Shown here: in pieces, positions 53,084-63,638 of the stretch | Position numbering within the stretch: position 1 is the stretch's first letter | Layout of the letters: the number at the start of each line of letters is the position of its first letter | Origin: Variovorax sp. PBS-H4 | GTDB taxonomy: Bacteria > Pseudomonadota > Gammaproteobacteria > Burkholderiales > Burkholderiaceae_C | DNA: 64,000 nucleotides | Assembly (NCBI RefSeq): GCF_901827205.1 | Contig: NZ_LR594675.1 | Span: forward strand, 4,960,001-5,024,000 | Direction: 5' to 3' | Notes under the pieces: generated by a model | The model's database searches: none | Told to the model about the DNA's origin: nothing | The model's input: only the letters and a program-made list of their open reading frames with translations | Position numbers and translations under genes: made by a program

Positions 53084-53920
53084 ATGAGCACCGAAAAGAT
53101 CGTCCACGAAGAAAAGGCGCAACTCGACTTCAGCGCCTCGATGAGCTACAGCGACTACCTCAGCCTGGATGCCATCCTGAACGCTCAGCACCCGCGTTCG
53201 CCGGCCCACGACGAGATGCTCTTCATCGTGCAGCACCAGACCAGCGAACTTTGGATGAAGCTGATGCTTCACGAGCTGCGCGCCGCGATTCGCTGCGTGG
53301 CCGAGGACGAGCTCGCCAGCGCCTTCAAGATGCTGGCGCGTGTCTCGCGAATCATGGAGCAGCTGGTGCATGCCTGGGACGTGCTGGCCACCATGACGCC
53401 GCCCGAGTACAGCGCGATGCGCCCTTACCTCGGCAGCTCCAGCGGCTTCCAGAGCTGGCAGTACCGGTGTGTCGAATTCGCGCTGGGCAACAAGAACGCC
53501 GCCATGCTCAAGCCCCACGCGCACCGGCCCGAACTGCTGGCCGAGGTCGAGGCGGCATGGCGCTCGCCCTCGCTCTACGACGAGGCGCTGCGCCTGCTGG
53601 CGCGCCGGGGCTTCGCCATACCGGCCGACCACGTCGAACGCGACTGGACCCGCCCCTACGAATCCAGCGACGGCGTGGAGCAGGTCTGGCTCAGCATCTA
53701 CCGCGATCCGAAGCAGCACTGGGAGCTCTACCAGCTGGGCGAAGAGCTGACCGACCTGGAAGACGCATTCCGCCTCTGGCGCTTCCGCCACGTGACCACC
53801 GTGGAGCGCGTGATCGGCTTCAAGCGTGGCACCGGCGGAACGGGTGGCGTCAGCTATCTGCGCAAGATGCTCGACGTGGTGCTGTTTCCGGAAATCTGGA
53901 AGCTGCGCACCGATCTCTAG
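53084..53920 (+). CDS. kynA: tryptophan 2,3-dioxygenase
   Basis: A 278-residue haem dioxygenase opening the indole ring of tryptophan to N-formylkynurenine. MSYSDYLSLDAIL, the haem-side FIVQHQTSELWMKLMLHEL and the C-terminal RFRHVTTVERVIGFKRGTGG are conserved. The ATG at 53084 has GGAGG 8 nt upstream. Last gene of the kyn operon although it catalyses the first step. Confidence 0.96.
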   Translation: MSTEKIVHEEKAQLDFSASMSYSDYLSLDAILNAQHPRSPAHDEMLFIVQHQTSELWMKLMLHELRAAIRCVAEDELASAFKMLARVSRIMEQLVHAWDVLATMTPPEYSAMRPYLGSSSGFQSWQYRCVEFALGNKNAAMLKPHAHRPELLAEVEAAWRSPSLYDEALRLLARRGFAIPADHVERDWTRPYESSDGVEQVWLSIYRDPKQHWELYQLGEELTDLEDAFRLWRFRHVTTVERVIGFKRGTGGTGGVSYLRKMLDVVLFPEIWKLRTDL

Positions 53921-54072
53921 TTCTGGTTTGATCGGCCCGGCGGCACTGCGGGAAACTTCGCCGCCGTCAGCCGGTTCTGGACGGCTTGCGCCGCGGCCTT
54001 CAGATCGCCGAGATGGCGCTTCACGTTGCTCCCGCGGTTGCTTGGCCCGAAGAACTTGATACTCTCCTTCAT
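53917..54072 (-). CDS. small hypothetical protein (doubtful)
   Basis: A possible 51-residue basic protein (MKESIKFFGPSNRGSNVKRH at the start, ending PPGRSNQN) opposite the end of kynA, whose stop it overlaps by 4 nt. No ribosome site or family is recognised. The reading looks more protein-like than most chance frames but coding is unproven. Confidence 0.25.
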   Translation of the reverse strand: MKESIKFFGPSNRGSNVKRHLGDLKAAAQAVQNRLTAAKFPAVPPGRSNQN

Positions 54073-54141
54073 CGCCCGGCGATCGATCGGCGCAGCTGGT
54101 TCGGCTGAGCCGCCGCGGGCCTGCGACAACAAGGAGACTCC

Positions 54142-55389
54142 ATGAGCGACCACTTTGCCGAAGAAGAACTGGCCCTCCTGCGCGAGCACGGCATCGTGCT
54201 CTTCGCCGAGCGGGTGATCTTCGATGCGCAGCCCCCGATGGGTGTAGAGCAGATCGCGGCATTGCAGGATCTCTGCGCAGGGCCGATCCCGCCCGAGCTG
54301 GTCGCGCTCTGGCAACGCACCGCCGGCGGGCGCATCGACTACGACCTGCATCTGCGCATCAACGGCTACGAGGAGGCGGTCAGCTGGGCCGAATTGTTCT
54401 GGAACGGCGGCGGCTCGGGCCATGACCTCCACGACTGGATCGACCACGAACAGCAGAACGCGCGGGACGCAGCCGAGGCCAGCGGGCAGCGGTGGGACGG
54501 CAAGCTCACCGCCCTGCCCTTCGGTGGCTTCGAGTCCAGCGATCGGATCTACGCGGTGGTCGAGCAAGGCGCCGACTACGGCCACGTCCTGGCCTGGAAG
54601 CAGGGCCTGCCCGAGGCCTGGGCGCATGCGATGCACGAGGACGGCATGACCACGATTGCGCACGATCTGCCGGCGGCCTTCGCCATGCTGCACCTCGACG
54701 AGGACCCGCTCGAGCCCGCCGGCGACTACTACACCGGGCAGGCGCTGCTCGAATATCTCGACGAACGACACCAGACGCACGGCCTCGCGCTCGAGGTGGT
54801 GGACAAGCTCGTGGCCTTCTACCGCCGCGCGGTGGTGGACTGGCGCGCGCCGCTGGCCGCCGGCACGCTGGACCGCGATGCCGTGCTGTCGCGCATCGCG
54901 CTGCGGCACGCCGTCGCCACCGACGACGCTGCGCTGGTCGGCCAGCTCGCCGCCGCCAACGTGGCGCTCGACGGACCGCTGCAGGGCAGCGCCTTGGCCA
55001 CCGACCTGGCCCTTGCCCACGGGGCGCACCATGCGGCTGAAGCACTCGCGCGCGCGGGGGCGCCGGTGTCGGCCGATGCGCTCGACGCCATCGACAGCGC
55101 AGTTTCGCCCGAGCTCGTGGCTCTGCTGCTGCACCGTGGCGCACAGCCCAGCGCCACGGCAATAGCCGAATGCGTGGCCTGCGGCGCGCCCGCGGCTGCA
55201 CGCGCCATCGCGGACGCCTACCGCGAGCAGCACCAGGACCTGGCAACGGCGTTCGAGGCGGCGCGGCAGGACATGCTGGCCGACCTGGAGAGCTCGCTGG
55301 CCGAAGTGCGCACCGGCAAGCGCAGCCACTACCTCGGCGCCGAGGGCCTGGCCGAGCGTGTCGACCACTTGCAGAGCTTCAGTCTCTAG
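54142..55389 (+). CDS. SMI1/KNR4-like protein with helical-repeat (ankyrin-like) C-terminus
   Basis: A 415-residue cytoplasmic protein. Residues ~25-180 resemble the SMI1/KNR4 fold (GPIPPELVALWQRTAGGRID, then FGGFESSDRIYAVVEQGADY), a family in which many members are immunity proteins to contact-dependent or type VI toxins. Residues ~245-375 form short Ala-rich helical repeats of ankyrin type (RHAVATDDAALVGQLAAANV). AAGGAG precedes the ATG at 54142. No toxin gene lies nearby, so an immunity role is only a family-based possibility. Confidence 0.6.
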   Translation: MSDHFAEEELALLREHGIVLFAERVIFDAQPPMGVEQIAALQDLCAGPIPPELVALWQRTAGGRIDYDLHLRINGYEEAVSWAELFWNGGGSGHDLHDWIDHEQQNARDAAEASGQRWDGKLTALPFGGFESSDRIYAVVEQGADYGHVLAWKQGLPEAWAHAMHEDGMTTIAHDLPAAFAMLHLDEDPLEPAGDYYTGQALLEYLDERHQTHGLALEVVDKLVAFYRRAVVDWRAPLAAGTLDRDAVLSRIALRHAVATDDAALVGQLAAANVALDGPLQGSALATDLALAHGAHHAAEALARAGAPVSADALDAIDSAVSPELVALLLHRGAQPSATAIAECVACGAPAAARAIADAYREQHQDLATAFEAARQDMLADLESSLAEVRTGKRSHYLGAEGLAERVDHLQSFSL

Positions 55390-55397
55390 GCGTTGAA

Positions 55398-56579
55398 TCA
55401 AGCCCCGTACAGCCAGGGCACGTCGAGCAGCCGTGCCCCGAGCAATCGCAGGGCTGCGTCGCGGCCTACGCGCACCAGGCCGGTCGCATGGAAGATCTCC
55501 CCATTGCGTTGCGCCCGTGCCTGCACCTGCGCATTGCGTTCCCAACGCTCTTGCGCGTAGCGTGCAAGACGCTGCGGCACCTCTTCGGCGCCGCAGCCAT
55601 CGAGTGCCTCGGCCAGCGCAACGCTGTCCTCGATCGCCATACCGGCGCCCTGCGCAAGATAGGGCAGCATCGGGTGGGCGGCATCGCCGACGAGGGCCAC
55701 GCGCTCGCCGGCCATCTGATCGGGACCGCTGAGCGGCGGGCGATCGCACAGCGTCCAGGCACGCCAGGCAGGCATCGCTTCCAGCAGCGCTTGCAGGCCA
55801 GTGTGCATGTGGCCGGTTGCGGCTTGCAGGGTGGCGAGGCTGCTGGCCTGGTCCCAGTCGCGCGCGTCCCCCGCCGGCACGGCCTCGGCCAGTACCACCA
55901 CGTTCAGGGCTTCGCCGCGGCGTACCGGATAGGCCACCGCATGGAGGCGTGGGCCGAGCCAGACGCTGACCTGCATGCTTCGCAACGCTGTCGGCAGCGC
56001 GGACTGGGCAATCAGCGCGCGCCACGCCGTGTGGCCTGTCGCACGCGGCGGGACCGTGTCTTCCACGACCCGCGCGCGGACCGTACTCCAAAGACCATCG
56101 GCGCCGATCAAGGCGTCGCCTTCCCAGGCCCGGGTCGCGGTGCTCGCGACGCAGACCGCGCCGGAACGAGCCACGGCATCGGTGATGCGCGCGCCGGTAT
56201 TGAGGGTGACGGCGCCGGTGCCGCGCACGGCCGCCAGCAGCAGCGCATGCAGGTCGGCGCGATGGGCGCAGAGATACGGAACGCCATAGCTGCGCAGCAT
56301 TGCATTGCCGAGCGGCATGCGCGCGATCTCCCCGCCCCGCACTGCGCTGCGCACGACGAGGGCCTCAGGTTTGGCGGCAATCCGCATCAGCGGCTCCCAC
56401 ACCCCCAGCATTTGCAGGCGACGCACGACGTTGGGGCCGAGCTGGACGCCGGCGCCGACTTCGGCGAAGGCCACGGCTTGTTCGAACAGGTCGATGCGAT
56501 GGCGGCGACGAGCCAGCGCGAGCGCGCTGGCCAGGCCCGCGATGCCGCCGCCCGCGACCAGGATATGAGCGGCACGCAT
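55398..56579 (-). CDS. FAD-dependent aromatic monooxygenase (salicylate hydroxylase-like)
   Basis: A 393-residue single-component flavin monooxygenase. Dinucleotide motif GGGIAGLASALAL (about 10-22), the middle DALIGADGLWSTVR motif (DG type) and the FAD-ribityl motif ALVGDAAHPMLPYLAQGAGM are complete. The family hydroxylates salicylate, 3-hydroxybenzoate and related aromatics with NAD(P)H. It begins 6 nt after the Cys-rich gene at the end of the feo run. Substrate not identifiable; no aromatic ring-cleavage gene lies nearby. Confidence 0.85.
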   Translation of the reverse strand: MRAAHILVAGGGIAGLASALALARRRHRIDLFEQAVAFAEVGAGVQLGPNVVRRLQMLGVWEPLMRIAAKPEALVVRSAVRGGEIARMPLGNAMLRSYGVPYLCAHRADLHALLLAAVRGTGAVTLNTGARITDAVARSGAVCVASTATRAWEGDALIGADGLWSTVRARVVEDTVPPRATGHTAWRALIAQSALPTALRSMQVSVWLGPRLHAVAYPVRRGEALNVVVLAEAVPAGDARDWDQASSLATLQAATGHMHTGLQALLEAMPAWRAWTLCDRPPLSGPDQMAGERVALVGDAAHPMLPYLAQGAGMAIEDSVALAEALDGCGAEEVPQRLARYAQERWERNAQVQARAQRNGEIFHATGLVRVGRDAALRLLGARLLDVPWLYGA

Positions 56580-56585
56580 GCCCGC

Positions 56586-56855
56586 TCAGCGCGCGGTGGT
56601 GCTGCGCCTGGCTTGCGCCGAGGAATCGGCCGGGGTGCCGCAGCTGCCGCAGGTCTCGCAGGAACCGCACCCCGAAGTCTTCGCAAGCGAATCGGCCAGC
56701 CGGCGCGCACGCTGCGGATCGAGCAGGCCCGCGCGCTGCGAGCCCGAAGCGAGCCGCGCCGCAGCGGTGCGGCGCCAGCCGGCGGGCATCCAGCGCCAGA
56801 CCGCGTAGAACGCCGCCAGGGCGACGATCAGTCCGACGATGATCTGTTGCGTCAT
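56586..56855 (-). CDS. FeoB-associated Cys-rich membrane protein
   Basis: An 89-residue protein with one N-terminal membrane helix (about 5-21) followed by a basic linker and the cluster CGSCETCGSC (Cys63, 66, 69, 72), a CX2CX2CX2C arrangement. This fits the small Cys-rich proteins that replace or assist FeoC next to feoB. AGGAGG lies 7 nt upstream of the ATG, which comes one base after the feoB stop. Metal or Fe-S binding is inferred from the cysteines. Confidence 0.75.
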   Translation of the reverse strand: MTQQIIVGLIVALAAFYAVWRWMPAGWRRTAAARLASGSQRAGLLDPQRARRLADSLAKTSGCGSCETCGSCGTPADSSAQARRSTTAR

Positions 56856-56856
56856 C

Positions 56857-58755
56857 TCATCCTCCTGTGAGTGCCAGGGCCGCACGATAGGTGATCCAGC
56901 ACGCGATGTAGGCGAGGGCAAACAGGTACGCGGCCATGATCCACACGTAGCGCCACGAACCGGTCTCGCGCTTCACCGCCGCCAGCGTCGAGATGCATTG
57001 CGGCGCGAATACGTACCAGACCAGCAGCGACAGGGCCGTGGCGAGCGACCAGCTGCCGGCGATCAGCGGCTCCAGCTGGCCCGCGACGTCGTCGCCGGTG
57101 GCAGACAGCGCGTACACCGTGCCGAGCGCGCCCACCGCCACCTCCCGCGCCGCCATGCCGGGCACCAGCGCGATCGAGATCTGCCAGTTGAAGCCGATCG
57201 GCGCGAAGATGTGCTCCAGGCCGCGGCCGATGATGCCGGCCAGGCTGTACTGGATGGCCGGGCCGGTCGCACCTTCGGGTGGTGAGGGGAAGGTGGAAAG
57301 GAACCACAGCAGGATCGTCAGCGTCAGGATGATGGTGCCCACCCGCTGGATGAAGATCCAGGCACGCTCGTACAGGCCCAGCGCCAGGTTGCGCAGGCTC
57401 GGCCAGCGGTAGGCCGGCAGCTCCATCATCAGCGGCGAGCGCTGCTGGTTGTTGCGAAAGCGCTGCATGACCCAGGCCACGGCCATGGCCGAGACGATGC
57501 CGAACAGGTAGAGGGCGAACAGCACGACGCCCTGCAGGTTGAACACCCCGCCCACGGTGCGCGCCGGGATGAAGGCCGCGATCAGCAGCGCATAGACCGG
57601 CAGCCGCGCCGAGCAGGTCATCAGCGGCGCGATCATGATGGTGGTGAGCCGGTCGCGCCAGTTGCTGATGGTGCGCGTGGCCATCACGCCGGGGATGGCG
57701 CAGGCGAAGCTCGACAGCAGTGGAATGAAGGAGCGGCCCGACAGCCCCACCGTGCCCATGACGCGGTCGAGCAGGAAGGCGGCGCGCGGCAGGTAGCCCG
57801 AGTCTTCGAGCGCCAGGATGAACAGGAACAGGATCAGGATCTGCGGGAGGAACACGATCACGCCGCCCGCGCCGGCGATGATGCCGTCCACCAGCAGGCT
57901 TTGCAGCATGCCCTCGGGCACCCACCGCTTCACCAGTTCGCCGATGGCGCCGGTGGCGTCCTTGATGGCATCCATCGGCACGTTGGCCCAGCTGAACACC
58001 GCCTGGAACATCAGGAACAGCGTCACGGCCAGCACCAGCATGCCCCATAGCGGGTGCATCACCACGCGGTCGATGCGGTCGCTGGCGGCCAGGCTGCCCG
58101 CGGGTTCTCGCACCGCCACGGCCAGGATGCGGCGGACCTCCCGCTGCGTGGCGAGCACGTCGTCGAGGCCCGGCGCTTGCCAGGGCAACGCCCGGGCCAC
58201 CGCGACCGGCGCGTCGAGTTGCGCCAGCAGGCCCTGTGCACCGCCCGCGTGCACGCCGACCGTCTCGATCACCGGCACGCCGAGCTCGGCCGCCAGCAGC
58301 GGCACGTCGATCCGGAGGCCTTGCTTCTTCGCCATGTCGGTCATGTTGAGCGCCACCACCATCGGCAGCCCCAGGCGCCTGGCCTCGAGCACCAGGCGCA
58401 GGTTGAGCCGCAGGTTGGTGGCGTCGGTCACGCACACCAGCAGGTCGGGCAAGGCCTCTTCGCTCTTGCCGGTCACCACGTCGCGCGTGACGGCCTCGTC
58501 GGCCGACAGCGCATTGAGGCTGTAGGCCCCGGGCAGGTCGAGCACGGCGACGCGCCGGCCCGACGGCGTGCGCAGCAACCCCTCCTTGCGTTCGACCGTC
58601 ACGCCGGCGTAGTTGGCCACCTTCTGGCGGCTGCCGGTGAGCAGGTTGAAGAGCGCGGTCTTGCCGCAGTTGGGATTGCCCAGCAGTGCGATTCGCGCAG
58701 GCGGCGCCGACGAGACCGCGGCGCCCGGCTGGAATTGAAGGATCGCCTCAGACAT
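56857..58755 (-). CDS. feoB: ferrous iron transport protein B
   Basis: A 632-residue Fe(II) permease with a cytoplasmic GTPase domain. G1 GNPNCGKT (26-33), G2 GVTVE, G3 DLPGAYSL and G4 NMTD are intact, followed by the membrane part with two gate-type regions and MVLAVTLFLMF-like segments. It is shorter than E. coli FeoB (773). The ATG at 58755 overlaps feoA by 8 nt. Confidence 0.95.
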   Translation of the reverse strand: MSEAILQFQPGAAVSSAPPARIALLGNPNCGKTALFNLLTGSRQKVANYAGVTVERKEGLLRTPSGRRVAVLDLPGAYSLNALSADEAVTRDVVTGKSEEALPDLLVCVTDATNLRLNLRLVLEARRLGLPMVVALNMTDMAKKQGLRIDVPLLAAELGVPVIETVGVHAGGAQGLLAQLDAPVAVARALPWQAPGLDDVLATQREVRRILAVAVREPAGSLAASDRIDRVVMHPLWGMLVLAVTLFLMFQAVFSWANVPMDAIKDATGAIGELVKRWVPEGMLQSLLVDGIIAGAGGVIVFLPQILILFLFILALEDSGYLPRAAFLLDRVMGTVGLSGRSFIPLLSSFACAIPGVMATRTISNWRDRLTTIMIAPLMTCSARLPVYALLIAAFIPARTVGGVFNLQGVVLFALYLFGIVSAMAVAWVMQRFRNNQQRSPLMMELPAYRWPSLRNLALGLYERAWIFIQRVGTIILTLTILLWFLSTFPSPPEGATGPAIQYSLAGIIGRGLEHIFAPIGFNWQISIALVPGMAAREVAVGALGTVYALSATGDDVAGQLEPLIAGSWSLATALSLLVWYVFAPQCISTLAAVKRETGSWRYVWIMAAYLFALAYIACWITYRAALALTGG

Positions 58756-59029
58756 GGTGAGCGGCTCCCGGCAGCACGCGCACCAGCGCTGCCTCGTGGC
58801 GCCGCAGCGCGAAGGTGGTGTGGCCGAGGCGCACGGCCAGCGGCTCGCGGTTGGGCACGCCACTGGCGACGATGCGCACCATCTCGCCCGGCACGAAGCC
58901 GATCTCGGTCAGCCGAAGCACCAGGTCGCGCACCTCCGTTGCTTCAGCCCGCGAGACTTCGAGCACGGTGGCCCACTGGTGGCTGGGAAGCTGGTCAAGG
59001 CTGATGGCGGCCGTCGCCGCCGGATTCAT
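58748..59029 (-). CDS. feoA: ferrous iron transport protein A
   Basis: A 93-residue SH3-like FeoA that assists FeoB (LTEIGFVPGEMVRIV and GVPNREPLAVRLGHTTFALR). The ATG at 59029 is used; an in-frame TTG at 59059 would add ten residues and run close to the Fur-like site. First gene of feoA-feoB-Cys protein-monooxygenase. Confidence 0.93.
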   Translation of the reverse strand: MNPAATAAISLDQLPSHQWATVLEVSRAEATEVRDLVLRLTEIGFVPGEMVRIVASGVPNREPLAVRLGHTTFALRRHEAALVRVLPGAAHHV

Positions 59030-59062
59030 GGTGGTCACCCGCAGATCCAAAATCGACAAAAT

Positions 59063-59075
59063 GAGAATTATTCTC
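59063..59075. promoter_or_regulatory. Fur-box-like palindrome upstream of feoA
   Basis: GAGAAT-T-ATTCTC is a perfect 6-1-6 inverted repeat 34 nt upstream of the feoA ATG, in an AT-rich stretch (AATGAGAATTATTCTCGA). It matches the 7-1-7 Fur consensus core and the neighbouring gene is iron uptake, so Fe-Fur repression of feo is very likely. Confidence 0.85.
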
Positions 59076-59147
59076 GAAAACGACGATCTTGGGCGAATCG
59101 GCAGCGAAGAATCCCTGCCGGACGGGCATCATCGCGGCCATGGCCAG

Positions 59148-62015
<2,868 letters not shown>

Positions 62016-62090
62016 GAGGAAACTCCTTGGATTCGTGGAAGGCACCTCAAAGATAGCAGGGTTCGATGACAAGGTCAGGCCCGACGAACG

Positions 62091-62969
62091 ATGACCTCGC
62101 AGGTTATGGCTGGCACGCAGAGCATGACTACGATGGCGGGAATGAGCCTGCATTCCGCGCCGCCCACCGCTGCCGATTCCTTCGGCACCCACTTGCGCCA
62201 CTGGCGCCGGCATCGCCGCCTGAGCCAGCTCGACCTGGCGCACGAGGCGCAGGTGTCGACCCGGCACTTGAGTTATGTCGAGACCGGCCGCGCCGAGCCC
62301 AGCCGTGAGATGGTGCTGCGCCTTGCCGAGCGGCTCGAAGTCCCGCTGCGCGAGCGCAACGCCTTGCTGGTGGCGGCCGGCTATGCGCCGATGTACCGGC
62401 AGCGTTCGCTGGATGACCCGGCCCTGGCACCCGCCCGGCAAGCTGTCGACCTGGTGCTCAAGGGGCACGAGCCTTTCCCGGCGCTGGCAGTCGACCGGCA
62501 CTGGAACCTGGTGGCGCACAACGCGCTGGTGCCCCTGCTGATGGAAGGCGCGGCACCGGAGCTGCTGGCCGCGCCCGTCAACGTCTTGCGGCTCAGCCTG
62601 CACCCCGAAGGGTTGGCACCGCGCATCGCCAACCTGGCCCAATGGCGCGCCCACTTGCTGGAGCGGCTGCAGCAGCAGATCGCGGCGACGGGAGATACCG
62701 CGCTGGTCGCGCTGCACGACGAGCTTGCGGCCTACCCCACGCCGCGGGTGAGCCACGACGTGCCGACCAACAACAGCGAACTCGCCGGCGTGGCCGTCCC
62801 CTTCCAGTATGTGACAGCCCAGGGGCTGCTGAGCTTCATCAGCACGACCACCATCTTCGGGACGCCAGTGGATGTCACGCTTCAGGAGCTCGCGGTGGAG
62901 TCTTTCTTTCCGGCGGACGCCTCGACCGCCGCCGCCTTGGCCGCGATGGCGCAGCAGGCTGCAGGCTGA
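62091..62969 (+). CDS. XRE-family regulator with MmyB-like C-terminal domain
   Basis: A 292-residue regulator: an N-terminal Cro/cI-type helix-turn-helix (about 33-90, LSQLDLAHEAQVSTRHLSYV and GRAEPSREMVLRLAERL) and an MmyB-like ligand-binding domain (VDLVLKGHEPFPALAVDRHW). Such regulators often bind fatty-acid-like ligands and control a neighbouring dehydrogenase or flavoprotein gene. The first ~28 residues are non-conserved, and later in-frame ATGs (62106 and 62124) are possible. Divergent from acnA by 75 nt and upstream of the PPOX-type gene. Confidence 0.85.
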   Translation: MTSQVMAGTQSMTTMAGMSLHSAPPTAADSFGTHLRHWRRHRRLSQLDLAHEAQVSTRHLSYVETGRAEPSREMVLRLAERLEVPLRERNALLVAAGYAPMYRQRSLDDPALAPARQAVDLVLKGHEPFPALAVDRHWNLVAHNALVPLLMEGAAPELLAAPVNVLRLSLHPEGLAPRIANLAQWRAHLLERLQQQIAATGDTALVALHDELAAYPTPRVSHDVPTNNSELAGVAVPFQYVTAQGLLSFISTTTIFGTPVDVTLQELAVESFFPADASTAAALAAMAQQAAG

Positions 62970-63071
62970 CGAGGGTCGGCGACGGACGACAAGCGAACGC
63001 GGCCTTTCGTGTCGAGGTGCGCACGCGGCCGCGGTCTACGGTCACGATCTTTCACATCATCGGAGATGCCC

Positions 63072-63572
63072 ATGCCCACCACCGACCAGCACGCCAAGCT
63101 CTGGGACCTGATCAAGGACACGCGCTACGGCATGCTGACCCACCGCCACGGCGACGGCCAGCTGCACAGCCACCCGCTCACCACGCAAAGCAAGAACCTG
63201 GAAGAAGGAGGGACGCTCTACTTCTTCATCCCGCGGGATGGCGAGATCGCCCGCCACGTCGCGAGCGACCCGATGGTCAATGTGTCATACGCCAACACGG
63301 ACAAGGACAGCTACGTGTCGGTGGCCGGGCAGGCCGCGCTTGTCGAGGACCAGGCCAGGAAGGAAGCGCTCTTCAACACCATGTCCAAGGCCTGGTTCCC
63401 CCAAGGCCCCACCGACCCCAATCTCGGCCTGCTCGCGGTGCGCATCGTCGAGGCCGAATACTGGGACGTGACGGACAGCAAGATGGTCCAGCTGATGAAG
63501 ATGGCCGCTTCGGCCGTCACCGGCAACCCGCCGAAGCAAATGGCGGAGCACGAAAAGGTCCGAGGCGGCTGA
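63072..63572 (+). CDS. pyridoxamine 5'-phosphate oxidase-like (general stress protein 26 type) protein
   Basis: A 166-residue split-barrel flavin-binding protein. HAKLWDLIKDTRYGMLTHRH, LHSHPLTTQ, LYFFIPRDGEIARHV and VSVAGQAALVED match the stress-protein-26 branch, which binds FMN/FAD but is not the vitamin B6 enzyme. Two ATGs occur 6 nt apart; the one at 63072 has GGAG at the right distance. About 100 nt downstream of the XRE regulator. Confidence 0.87.
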   Translation: MPTTDQHAKLWDLIKDTRYGMLTHRHGDGQLHSHPLTTQSKNLEEGGTLYFFIPRDGEIARHVASDPMVNVSYANTDKDSYVSVAGQAALVEDQARKEALFNTMSKAWFPQGPTDPNLGLLAVRIVEAEYWDVTDSKMVQLMKMAASAVTGNPPKQMAEHEKVRGG

Positions 63573-63591
63573 CGACCGCGCAAGGACGCCC

Positions 63592-63619
63592 AAAAAAAAG
63601 CCCGCCGGACAGGCGGGCT
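63592..63619 (-). terminator. intrinsic terminator of acnB
   Basis: AGCCCGCC and GGCGGGCT pair around a 5-nt loop. On the minus strand the stem is followed by eight T, 20 nt past the acnB stop. It also separates the convergent flavoprotein gene. Confidence 0.9.
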
Positions 63620-63638
63620 CGTCTGAAAGGGTTGCGGG

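Noticed and set aside
53917..56091. A 724-codon minus-strand frame opposite the SMI1/KNR4-like gene
   Set aside because: It is an antisense shadow. Only its last 51 codons (53917-54072) fall outside a firm gene, and these are listed at low confidence.
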